Shown: positions 35,701 through 47,800 of the stretch, in pieces
Layout: each line of letters begins with the position of its first letter
Position numbering within the stretch: position 1 is the first letter of the stretch
NCBI GenBank assembly: GCA_039000515.1
Contig: JBCFYV010000012.1
Location: forward strand, 86,892,284 to 86,956,283
From: Timema cristinae
Lineage: Eukaryota > Arthropoda > Insecta > Phasmatodea > Timematidae
DNA: 64,000 nt
Direction of reading: 5' to 3'
Notes under the pieces: model-generated
What the model was told of the DNA's origin: nothing
Database searches by the model: none
What the model saw: only the letters and a program-made list of their open reading frames with translations
Made by a program: the position numbers and the translations under genes

Positions 35701-38700
35701 GTCCTAAATCCAGCATAGTTGATGGGCCTATATATGATCTGCAATGGCTGCATGGTGCACCACATAATATTATTATTATTATTAATAGCACCGCGTCTTA
35801 CTACCCGTTCGGGTTATACACTCTTACGCTAATGTGTAATGGTAGGGTGATTATGAGATGAAATGGAGGACCTACAGTTTAACGTGGAATCCGAACCACG
35901 GTGGAGGCCTGGCATTCCCCACATTCACAAGATGTCTTATCAGAGGTGAAGGAAGGGTTTGGTAATCAGATAAATCTGTGCCGGGACCGAGGATTGAACC
36001 CCGGCCGCCAGCATAGAAGTCTGACACCTTACACCACATAATAGTTTTAGTTTGAATTTTAAAATAATGCATTGTCATGCAGAATGAGGAATTTGTACAA
36101 AGTTTCAGCCTCCTATCTCTATTAGAAGTGAATGAAAAAAGTGGTTGGCAGATCTGATGATAGAAGCAGTGAACTAATATAGGTAAGGTATGTATACAAA
36201 AAGTGGCAATTCAAAATTTAAAACTCGGTGAACAACAAAGAACTTTTGGACTAAAAAAAAAAAAAACTAAAAAAGACATTGTATTTACAAACAAGAGTCA
36301 TACACCTTAGCTAGGTCAGTAGCGAGTCTGCCTACTGAGCTAAGGCTCCCGGGTTCAATACCCGGCATGGCCGAAAATGTATTATTTATGAAAATATGGG
36401 TTTATCCTTTCACAATGATAAATTGATGGCCAAGGACTGGATGTTGTGCCTGTCCTAGTCTTGAGTTGAATTATGAGGCATATGAAGCTACAACAGGTAG
36501 CAAGCCGGTAGTGGAAAATATATAGCTTGAATAGAAAAGTGAACCAGGCTAGAGGCTGGAAACAATAGTGGATTTAAAGTAAATTTACAACCAAGACTTA
36601 ATTATTACTTTCAGGGCTTTAATTAAATCCCTATTTTAAAATGATCTCACCTCCTTGAAACAAGGGCATGGATTGCGAATCTGCTCTAGCATTGCCCATT
36701 TCACCGAGGCCTGGCAGATATTGGAGTTGTACTCTCGGGAGCTTTGGTTGCCTGAAGGGGTACCCCTAGACCGCTCGTAGCCGGGTTCATTAAAGTATGG
36801 CTCTGGAACCAGGATTAGTGACTGGATAGACACCAGCACCTGAAACAACCAATACTAACTCATGTAGAGAGGGAGAGAGAAAGAAAGCAGTAGCAGGAGA
36901 ACATGATTAAACATCTGTGGTAACATGGTGTTTACTCAACTTGACCAATGGAATTCTCAGCATTTTTCTTGATTCACTCTGATCATTTCCTGAAATTCCT
37001 GACTCAAAAATATGTCACACCCTTCTACCTGCCCCCCTGCGGTTTTTGTTAATTTTTTATGAATAATAATAAGTTTAAAAATTAAAATAAAGTCTTTTTA
37101 TTTTGTATTAACAAAGTCTATTAGGAATTATAAGAATTTTAAAATATATTACACAGCTAAAAAAAAAAAAAAAAAAAAAAAACAGTGTGAATCCAATTGT
37201 GATTTAATGATTAATATATTTCATATTTTGAGTGAAATAACATTTTACCAGATATTTTTTATAATTTACTATATTCCTGACTTATTCCAGTTTTTCCCAG
37301 ACCACTTCAAATTCCCAGCTAATTCCAGTTTTCCTTGATTTTCCTGGATAGTAGGTACTCTGGGTAATCACGATTCAGTATTAAAGCCAACCATAAGCTA
37401 TAGTATGATTATGGTAGGAAGAACAGTTAAAGTAAGTTACTAAAGTTACTAAAACAATTGTTCATACATAAAGTCATGTTATCTGAAGCTGTCACTTTTG
37501 ATAGATATCATCAATACCTATAAACTAACATAAATAATAAAGTGAAATATTATCAATGTTGGAAGCAAAGAGATGTGTTTGAATTTTCTTTACTGTTCTT
37601 CCAACCCAAATCAGGGTATACTTGCTATTTTGTTCGTCAAGTCTATTATGTCATAAAAAACAAAGTTAATCTCTATTTACTATTTAGTGTATTAATAAAT
37701 AATACAATCATAAGTACACAAATCAAAATAATTATTTTTACCTATTGCTGAAAATTGTTATTTGAAGTTTTGCTCTTAATAATTGTTTATAAGATACTTT
37801 TTTGACAATTTTACGAATCATCTTGTCTCTCTTAAGTACCATGGGATTTTAAGGATTCAAGGTTTCAAATTTCCCATCTGTACATAATGTGTAAAAATTT
37901 GTGTTGCAATTAAATTAACAAATAACTTTTTAAAGGTATTTTAAAATGTGAAAATGATTCAAAGTTTCATAATTTAATATTAAAATAAAAATAATTTAGA
38001 AATTATCAAAACGATATTTTAGAATCTTTACATTTTCCTATATTCACATCCCTAATGAATATATAACATGTTATAAATACACAAGATGGGCATATCTCCA
38101 CACACCTGTAGAAAGCTGGAAGTCTGGGCATTCCATTTTTCCTCAGGGCGGCCATGCCAGGTGTTGAGAACACTTAAACACACCTTGCCATCATTGTAGA
38201 GGTTAGGGTTGAACCTTATTGTGTGGTGACCTGTTGTTTCCAGGTTGATCATCATGGGGGAGTTGGGGTAGTCAGGCGGGAAATACACGTCAAACTCAAA
38301 ACAGCCGTTGGCATAAGGGGTTTCAGCAGGGCCTGTGATTAAAACCTGTGAACCAGAGAACACTGTATAGGTAACAACACATACCTCAATAAAGCAAAAA
38401 GAGGGTTTCGTTAAAAAAAGTGACAATATTAAAATACATATTTAAGAAAGCTAAGTATTTCTTAGTTCTCAAAATTGACAAGTACATAATATTACATTTT
38501 AAGTGCCTATAGGGCTGGTTGATATATTGATAAACCACGAAAAACCAGTTTTAGTAAATACATCAATATACAGATATTATGATTTTGAATGTGGTGATGA
38601 ATCATCTACTTACGATATATGATCTTTTATGGTATATCGCCTACCACAGTATAACATCTTTTAGGGTATATTATAAATGACGATACATCGTGATGGACAA

Positions 38701-38817
38701 CTTATAGTGGCAAACAATGCAACTTCACAATGTAAAGTGAGCTCTCCCACCTTTGGATAACTGATTTTTTTAAATTTATTATTATTGTTATTAATGTTAT
38801 CATCATCATCATTATTG

Positions 38818-38853
<36 letters not shown>

Positions 38854-41800
38854 GCATCTTAATACCTGTTTGGGTTGTACACACTTACGCTGATGTGCAA
38901 TGGTAGGGTGAGTGTGAGATGAAATGGAGGACCTACAGTTTAACGTGGAATCCAAACCACGGTGGAGGTCTGGCATTCCTCACATTCACAAGCTGTAATT
39001 AATACACGTCTTGTCAGAGGTGAAGGAAGGGTTTGGCAATGAGATAAATCTATGCTAAGACCGAAGATTGAACCCTGGATCCACAGCACAGAAGTGTGAC
39101 CCCTTACCCCTAGACCACCAGGTCATCTTCTTCTTTATAGCAGACAGTTTGAATTTCTCTGGCAAAATAAGATGGTTTCTTTCAGTGAAACACCTTGCAA
39201 ATAATAAACTTTCTCAATAATGGGCATGGGCACTGCTAGAGATGCATGTTTATCCATAACTAGGGACACCAACTTTTCGAAAACAGTGTTTTCATGAAAG
39301 GGTTGAAAAATCAATTTAAAATGCTCTAAAACGTGTTTTAATTTTAAAGAAATCATTATTACATACTTTTGAGTTCATGAAATATAAGAATAAAATATAT
39401 AAAATGTGTGAAATCGAAGATTTTTCACGAAATATTATTCATATTTTAAAATGAAATTAATTTTTTCAAGGCAACATTCCGTTTGTTCGTTAACACGTAA
39501 ATAACATTAGTGGCCATATTGATTGCTGTAAAATTAATGCAGTAGCAATCAAGGTTAAATCTACGCGATCTTTACCATCGATGTCAACACAGATCAAAGA
39601 CTAGTCTATATATAAACAGCGGACTCACTAAAATTGATCATAATTTTATTTACTTCTTCTACTATGTAGACTTGAAAATAATATACCTAAAATCCCATGC
39701 ATTTATTTTAATAGTTTAAAATCTATAATTAACTATTTTATCCAATGAATTATTAAATTAGTAGAAAATATTGATAATAAAAGTGCATTTTCTGCATACA
39801 AGATTCTGAATTAGATGAAGAACAGATGTGTTTAATGTTTATCACTTTATATAATCCATTATATTGAAAGTGAAAATAAATATATATATGTGTGTGTTAT
39901 ATATATATATATATATATAATTTTTACCATTCTAATATATGGCTCAATGTAAATTACATGGTAGGAATAATGTTTCAAGTTTTTTTTTCAGAATGAATAT
40001 TAGGGATGTGCGAGACTTGAAAATTCGAGATCAAGACGAGGAAAAAAAATCTCAATATCAGCTCTAAAATATAAGATGATTCTTGAAAATTTAAGAAGAA
40101 TAAAATAAAAAAGCAAAGAACTGCCCCAATATATTTCTTAACAAAGCCAAGTGAAAACTTATTATTTTTAACATAGTTTGATAATAAATATAAGGTTTAA
40201 TTAGGAGTATTATATAATTTCCCCATAAAAGAGCTGAAATTGACAGCCATAACCTTAGCATACGTTCACAAATTGTCATTTGACATCTTATAGACCTATC
40301 TCCCCTTTTTTCCCTTTGGACTCATTATCTAATTTCTTGAACGCCTTGTATGCTAGGGATGCTTTAGAACCTGGAAGCAAAATTGTAGTACGGAAGTCTT
40401 TGGTCGATACAAGAAAAGCCCTCCTGCCTCCATTTCATATCAAGCTTGGTATGATGATGCAATTTTTAAAGGTTCTGTAAAAAGGAGTGTTTTTTAAATA
40501 ATTGATTGACAAATTTTCGGGACTGTCGGAAGCGAAACTGAAAGTTTTTTGGTCGGTCCAGATATTCAGAAACTTCTGAAAGATGTAGCCTTCGAAACAA
40601 AAATGGATATTTTGGAAAAAGAGGCTTGGAAAGCTTTCAAAGAAGTTGTAACAAAATTTCTTAGAAACAATAAGGATCCCAACTTTAACTGTAGTGTGGA
40701 AACTATGTTCATGAAATTCATGGAGTTGGGTTGTTTGATGAGCTTTAAAGTGCACTTCCTGAATTCCCATTTGGATTACTTTACCAAAAATGTTGGTACT
40801 GTGAGTGAAGAGCAGGGGCAAAGATTCCATCAAGACATCAAGGAGATGAAATGCAGATACCAGGTTAGATGGAACATAAACATGATGGTGGACTACTGTT
40901 AGATGCTCTACAGAGAAGAGCCGAAAGCTATATGCAAGAGAATAAGTTTGAATAGGAGCTTTGAGGACAATAGAAAAAGGCAGTATAAGATCTTGTGAAT
41001 CCATAAGTGTTGAGAATGGTTTTTCATCAATAATTTTCTGAATAAAACCATTATTTAATTTTTCAAAGATAAATAAATTTTAACCAGAATTCATATTAAT
41101 AAGTGTTTTTTTCCCATATTTTCATATCCACTTCATGAACATCCTTATGTGGTAGAGAAAAATTGAGGTTTTATTTGAAATCAGCACACCACAAAGCATT
41201 AGGTTCACTCATTACATTGCAGACAATTTTCAATAACCCAAATGTTGCAGGCCTGTATTAGTGATAGGGTTGCCAAGATGAAATGAGCTCATATTCAATG
41301 TAGCATATAAATATATTAAAAAAGAGAAGTGATAGTTCTCGTAACTTGGAGAAAGTTCACAAACAATTCTCTGTTAATCAGAGCTAGAGGCTCTTTATTC
41401 TTATAGTGATTGATAGTATTTACCTTCATGATATCAAGTCTGTCTGTGTCACACCTCACAAACACAGAACTACTGTATGAAAGGGGGAGAGAAGTTGAGA
41501 GTGTCACAGTCTCTTGGGCGAGCCTCTTTACGCGGGAGGGGTGACACCTCTCCCCTGCAGCACGCATGTTAGACTCAAAGTGGTATGACACCACAAACTG
41601 GTAGCCCCCACTGGCTTCAGAGCATTCTGTGATCATTTCGTATGTATCTAAAAAAAAAAGAATGCAAAATTGCTTTTGAGAATGCCTCTACTCATTTGCT
41701 CATCTAGCTGACTTAAAAATGTATATATTAGCCATATTAAAAATATATAATTACAATAGGTTTAAGATATTAATTATAGGGACTTTGCAAGACTCGAAAA

Positions 41801-44800
41801 TTTCAAAAATTCAAGAAAAAAAAGTATATCGATCTCATCTCAGAAGCTAAAAAATGAATCTCGAAAATCCGATAAATTAAAAAACAAAACAAATAATGGC
41901 CCTAAGATATTAAAAACCAAACTGGGAATTTATTATTTCCAATAATACCATAGTAACCCAAAAATAAGCAGAATTTCTCCCCTTGAACAGCTTTTACTAA
42001 GTGATGCTATTTTGAAATTGGCGCAACCATTCTCGGCTCCTTGGTCGTAACCATAGTCTTTAGTCTGGTCAAAAAAAGTGTTACCAAAAAAAGTTCTGGT
42101 ATCCTCTTGGTCATAAACATTTTGTTAACATCCATACTAGGTTCAATGTGAAAACGCTCTGGTTGTAAACATCAACACCAGGTCAACCGTGAAAACACGC
42201 CTATTGGTTTTTAATCAACAATAAGCAGTATTAGATTATTATTACTATAAATTTATTATTTATATTATTATTAGCACCGCCTCTCACTACCCGTTCAGGT
42301 TATACACACGCTAATGTGTAATGGTAGAATGATTGCAAGATGAAATGGAGGACCTACAGTTTAACATGGAATCCGAACCACAGTGGAGGCCTGGTATTCC
42401 TCACATTCACAAGTTGTGATTAATACACTTGTGTAAAGGAAGGATTTGGCAATCAGATAAATCTATTCCGGGACTGAGGATTGAACCCCGGACCCTCAGC
42501 ATCGAAGTCTGACACCTTACCCCTAGACCACCAGGTCACCGCAGTATTAGAGCTTATAAACAAATTTCCCTTGAAATAGTGATTATTATTTTTTTTTTTT
42601 TTAAGGATTTGAGTCTTCAATCATTAAGTTTTTTGATTCCTCGAATCTTGAATATCCTTGAAGATTCAAGGGTCTTATCCCTAAATAGCAGTTACTTGTT
42701 CACATTCTTAGAGGTGGACCAGTACCTGAATATTTGGGCAATTTTTTAGTATTGTTGAGTAACTCTCCTAACCTAACAGGTATGCTCTACAAAATTTCAA
42801 AACAGTTTTATAAACAAACAAGTATTTTTCTTTCTTTTCCCAACCCAATGAAAAAATGTCATTCATGTCCACCTCTAAAAATGTTATAGGAATATTCCAA
42901 ATTTAATTAATAAATTGAATGTGTCAATGAAATATCTTTATATTAATAAAATAACTTTAATAATAAAATTTATGAAAAAAAAAAGTTTGGCAAAACAAAT
43001 ACAACGCTCATTAGATGAAAGGTTGAAAGAAATTAATTTGGCTTGTCCCTGGATATACCAAATGAAAAATATTCCTCTTATACTTAAACCAAAAAACAAT
43101 CTCTCAACACCAACAAGTGACTCACCAAACTGGAGCTGTTTCATGACCTCGAGGTATCTCTCCTCGAGAGACTGACGCAGAGGAAACTCTAGGTTTCCTG
43201 AGAAGTTGCCATCCTTGCCAAATACGGTATCAACTTCTTCCTCTAGGACCAGGCGATCCGTCGCAACCTGAACATGTGGTACAACAAAGAGTACTCATTA
43301 GAATTGTTATTTAGTTTTTGGATCATTTAACATCGAGTAACTTGGTGAAACTAAAGTTAAGTTTCACTTCCTTTCAAATCACTAATATTAATAGAATATT
43401 TTTACACTATTTAACAAACACATATGACATTTTCATGGTGTATTAGTCCATTTCATCATGTGATGACAATGATTTTCCTGTCATTAATATTTAAAATAAA
43501 AATTTTTAAAGTAAATTTTTAATTTTTTTAATTTTCAGTTATTTTAAATTAAATTCATCTTTTCTAAACGACAGCCATGTTTTTGTTTTTCTTTCTTTTA
43601 GCTGCATGCCCGTTTCTTGCTTTGTTAAACTTTTTCTTAGATTCTGTAGTTTTCTGGTAAAGGCATAGAATGTTGTATTTATATTATATTTAGTTAATGA
43701 ATTATTAAATCATCAGTTATAATTTTTTTTATTATTATGTTTATATTGAAATGACCGAATGGTGCGAGTAGGCCTGCTTGGGAAGAAAATGAAAGATTAT
43801 TATCAAAGGTTGAGGTAAGGGAAGGGGGGGGGGGGGGGGGGCTGGATTTGTTAATATATTGGTGAGCAAGTTCCCACCCACCAAGTTGAGAAGCATTGCA
43901 ACTATAGGGGAGGGTTTGTATTAATCTAGTAATATAGTATAAAGTATGAGTCAAAATCTGCATTATGATTGTGGGTATTATATGCTAATGGTTTGTCAGG
44001 GTTGTTGTGGTTGTTATCAAAATGGTGATCATTCTTTCTTTGTCCGAGTTTACCTGATTTGAGGACAATGTATTCAGCAATGCAAAAGTTGCATGGTAAG
44101 TGGTCAAGAAACAGGCAGCAATATTATATAAGTATCTTTCTACAGCCTGCTTCCATAGCCCAGTTGGTGTTTTACTTTCTTCTGATAAAGACAAGGAATG
44201 ATGTAAACTTGATTCACAAGTTAGCCAAAAGTATAAATCAGAATCTGCTTGAGTAGTGCAGCAATTCACACACTGTATATTTACCCATGATGCATTGCAA
44301 CACTAACTTAAAACAGCTGATTATCATAATATTTTATTTTCTAGTTGATACACATATTTTTAGAGCTATCTCCCGGTGATGTTTTCAAATTATAACACTG
44401 TGTTGTGATACAATCCAATACATTAATACACACATTGATTGAGACGAGCTGAATTTTAGGAACAGTTCGCACCAATGAGGCAGAACTATTGTGATTGAAT
44501 TAAAGCTCATCACATGACCCTGTTTCTGTTCTGCACTTGTTTTTAAGTGAACACGTGAATTCACAGGTACCCTGAACATTTCATAATTAGGTGTTTTGTT
44601 GTGTATTTAATTCTGAACATTCAGGTATACAGTTTTCTAATAAGTGTGTAGGCCTTGCCCTTCTGTCCTCTTTTGAATGTTTAATTTGGAAGAAAATACC
44701 AAGAGATAGGAACAAATAAAAAAAAATGGCTTTCACAATGAAGAAAATAAATGGGTTTCACACTTTACACTTCCACTTCTGTATATAGTTAATAGTTTTG

Positions 44801-47800
44801 CCCCACCCAGACATTCTTAAAAAATTTCTTGTTAATACCTTTTGTACTACTTTTTTTTTAGTCTTTTAGAGAGATGTGTTGCATTTTACACACTCCCTTA
44901 TGATGAGTCCTGATTAAAGGCATGAAATTTCATTAAATATGGTTTTATAAATCTTTACTTAGGTTACTAAAATTACTATTAAAACATAAAACACATAAAC
45001 AAATACATATTTTTTTTAAACATTCAAACTTATCATTCAGCTTTAGAAATATCTCATACGATTCAATTAAACTTTGTTTTGAATTGGAAAAGTGGACTTC
45101 ACACATTCCTAAAAAAAATACATAATTATTGATTATTTTGTGAAATAGAAATTACTTAAGATTGATTAAGTTGAACTTGAAACCTACACCCCTGTCCCAG
45201 TGCTCACCTGAACGAGATTGGCCGTCTCCTGAATGTCAGGAATAAGAAGAGCCAAACCCTCATCCGACTCAAGCTCCTCCAAATTCTTGCTCAGTGGCCG
45301 ACTCTTACCATTGCCCTTGGACTTATTTGTCCTGAGAAAACATGTTCAAACATATCATGGGACAGCACCAAAATACGTTAATAACAATAAAAAAGTGAAT
45401 GTTGGTGACTGCCAAGCTAGTTATGTACGTACAAAGCTTTCAAACTTTGATTTAGCTTTGAATAAAATATCAGTTTAAACTTCACTCAGGAAAAAAGTTT
45501 GAGCCCTGTCAATAAAAGAATTCAGAGCTAAAATACTCAATGTTCTTCTTGCCATTCTAAGTGTTATATAGACTAACAATATAGTGTATATTCATATTAA
45601 AAAAATTTTTATTTAAAAAGTGGCTTTAGTATATTAAATTATTTAGTAAACGATAATATTGTTTCCAGCTCAAAAGAATCAACAACAAATTCTAGCTTTG
45701 CTTTGTTTATGAGAATGTCATATGTTTGAGATTTCTTAAACATTTCTAGTTCCACCTCTACACTTAGCATTTCATCTATGAGCAATAAGCTTTTTACCTT
45801 TCTTAAATTCAATTCTCCTAACGTTTACAGTCTGCCGTTTCATTTCCTTGCCATATGGAAGTAATCAATTAGAGAACTATGTTCCCAATTCCAAATAATT
45901 AATTCTTATTTATTTTCAACTTCTTTTACATAAAATAAAACCTGACAGACATAATTATTCACCTTACAATTAAAAATGAACAATTTATCTCAAGTGCATG
46001 TGTCCCTCTCAAAACTTTCTTTGTTGAAATAGAATTAGATTATGATTTAAATTTATAGCAAAATATTTTTTCTAAAATATATTGTGTAATAATATTATGT
46101 CTTATGATTAATGTTATGTAAAACATCAAAATGAATATTTTATAATGTGTATTTGTATAGTTACATTTTAACTTCGACTGGAATGATAAACTCCTTATTT
46201 ATATAAACAACGACTAATGTTCCATTATGCTCTGATGCTCTTAAGAATATCATAAACAAAGACTTAAGAGTAATTAAAGAAACTGTGACTAGTTCATGTT
46301 TTACCCACTTGAGTCTGGAGGCATAGGTGTCGACACACATCTTCATCTTGGTGAGTAGACAGACAACAGAGAGGTCATCCAGCGTCGCAGCCCTGGACCT
46401 CTTGTTATCGGGGAGAAGCAGGTGTACCAACTGCCCGCTTAGGGCCATGGCACGCAACAGTTGTAAGACAGCCCGGTACAATGGGATATGACGGGCCATG
46501 TCCAGAACTATACACATGAAACAGTAGATAATGAGAGGAAAAACTATCCCAACAAAGCATTTTTGCCATGATTTATTCCCTATTTATATTAATGTTGATT
46601 GTTGGGGGCAAGTAATAAAATGAGACATAAAACCCATTTGGTAAAAATATGAAAATGGAACTTCGAATATAAACTACATTTTTTCCATTTTATCAAAACC
46701 TTACAACCAGTCTTTACCTGTTATACCTTTCTAAAATAATTTGGGTAAATTTCTTACCAACCTTTGTGTAGTTTTTGAAAAACTAAACATAGTGGGATAA
46801 AAAAAACCTTCACAATTAACAGATGAATACAATTTACACTTTGTTGTAACTCCCCAATTATACTTTAATATTAAGGGTGTGCAAAGTTCAATTTTTAAAT
46901 CTGAAGCAAGTTCGAATTGAATATATGAAACATTCTTGAAGCTGAATTGATGTTGGAATATTTGTCTTAGTCATGTTATTCTTGAAAAAAATATATTGTG
47001 GTTGTTTATTAAACTTCATGCATTAAAATCACTTTGAAAATATTTTAATGTACAATTGTTTGTAATATTTCATTATAAACTTGTAAGGTTACTATCCTAA
47101 AATTAATTCCATTAAGATGTTTTCAAGTCAATATGAATTTGTATTATATATAACAAACCTAATGGTAATAATTAGACATAATTGAGTATTTGTGTGTTTA
47201 TCATCAAATATTTCTGGGTCAGTTTAGTAAAATGCCTTCATCTTCCTCTATCGTTCCACAATGCTTTCTACTTTAATTGCTTCCGTCCTTCTCTACTTAA
47301 ACACTTTTTTATCTGTCCCTCCTCTTTCTTTATTGGCCTTTTTTGTTGTATTTTTCCTAAACACTGCATTCCCATCATTTCCTTCCCATGGCCTCCACAG
47401 CTTTCCATGCTGTCCTCTTATCATTAAATCTTCTCTACTTCCACCTTTCTCCTCAATCACGCTTCCAAGATATTTTACATTCTGTACTTTTTTTCAGCTC
47501 TACTCCATCCAACTTTATAGCTTTACTAGGCCTTATCCTTTTCTTTGTCCTTACCTCATTTCACACTTTGCCATGCTAGATTTCACTCCACACTCTTTCA
47601 TTTCTTCATTCCATTCCTGTACTTCCTCTTCCTTCTCCCCCAACCCATCAAGAAATCAGCAAAAATCATGGCTTTCATTCTTTCCTCCCCGAGTTTTTCT
47701 GCCACTTTATTTATGACCATTACACATAGTAACAGTGAGAGGTCATTCCCTGCTTCACTTTTATTTTTTTTATTTGGAGCCACTTCGTCCTCCCACTCTC

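Larger units (their letters stand above)
35397..36650 (-). other. Rest of the 12.5-kb BIRC6 intron
   Basis: Apart from the SINE at 35770-36031 and the tRNA-like repeat at 36300-36375, no gene or repeat was recognised. Confidence 0.6.
38346..41423 (-). other. BIRC6 intron, 3.1 kb, repeat-rich
   Basis: Holds a SINE (38822-39126), a (ta)n tract near 39900, a hAT-type left end at 40001 and the transposon-associated ORF remnant at 40280-40990. The rest (39130-39880) is AT-rich without recognised features. Confidence 0.7.
41648..43125 (-). other. BIRC6 intron, 1.5 kb
   Basis: Mostly occupied by the hAT-type unit 41777-42683 and its nested SINE. The remainder shows nothing. Confidence 0.7.
43268..45207 (-). 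other. BIRC6 intron, 1.9 kb
   Basis: Holds the Penelope-like fragment (43694-44270), its tail (44575-44690) and one family-A foldback arm (44684-44810). Nothing recognised elsewhere. Confidence 0.7.

Noticed and set aside
36300..36375. tRNA gene
   Set aside because: Good T arm but no acceptor stem; treated as SINE head or pseudogene.
38820..38850. Regular short repeats suggesting an array
   Set aside because: Simple (att)n microsatellite at a SINE tail, not a CRISPR or satellite array.
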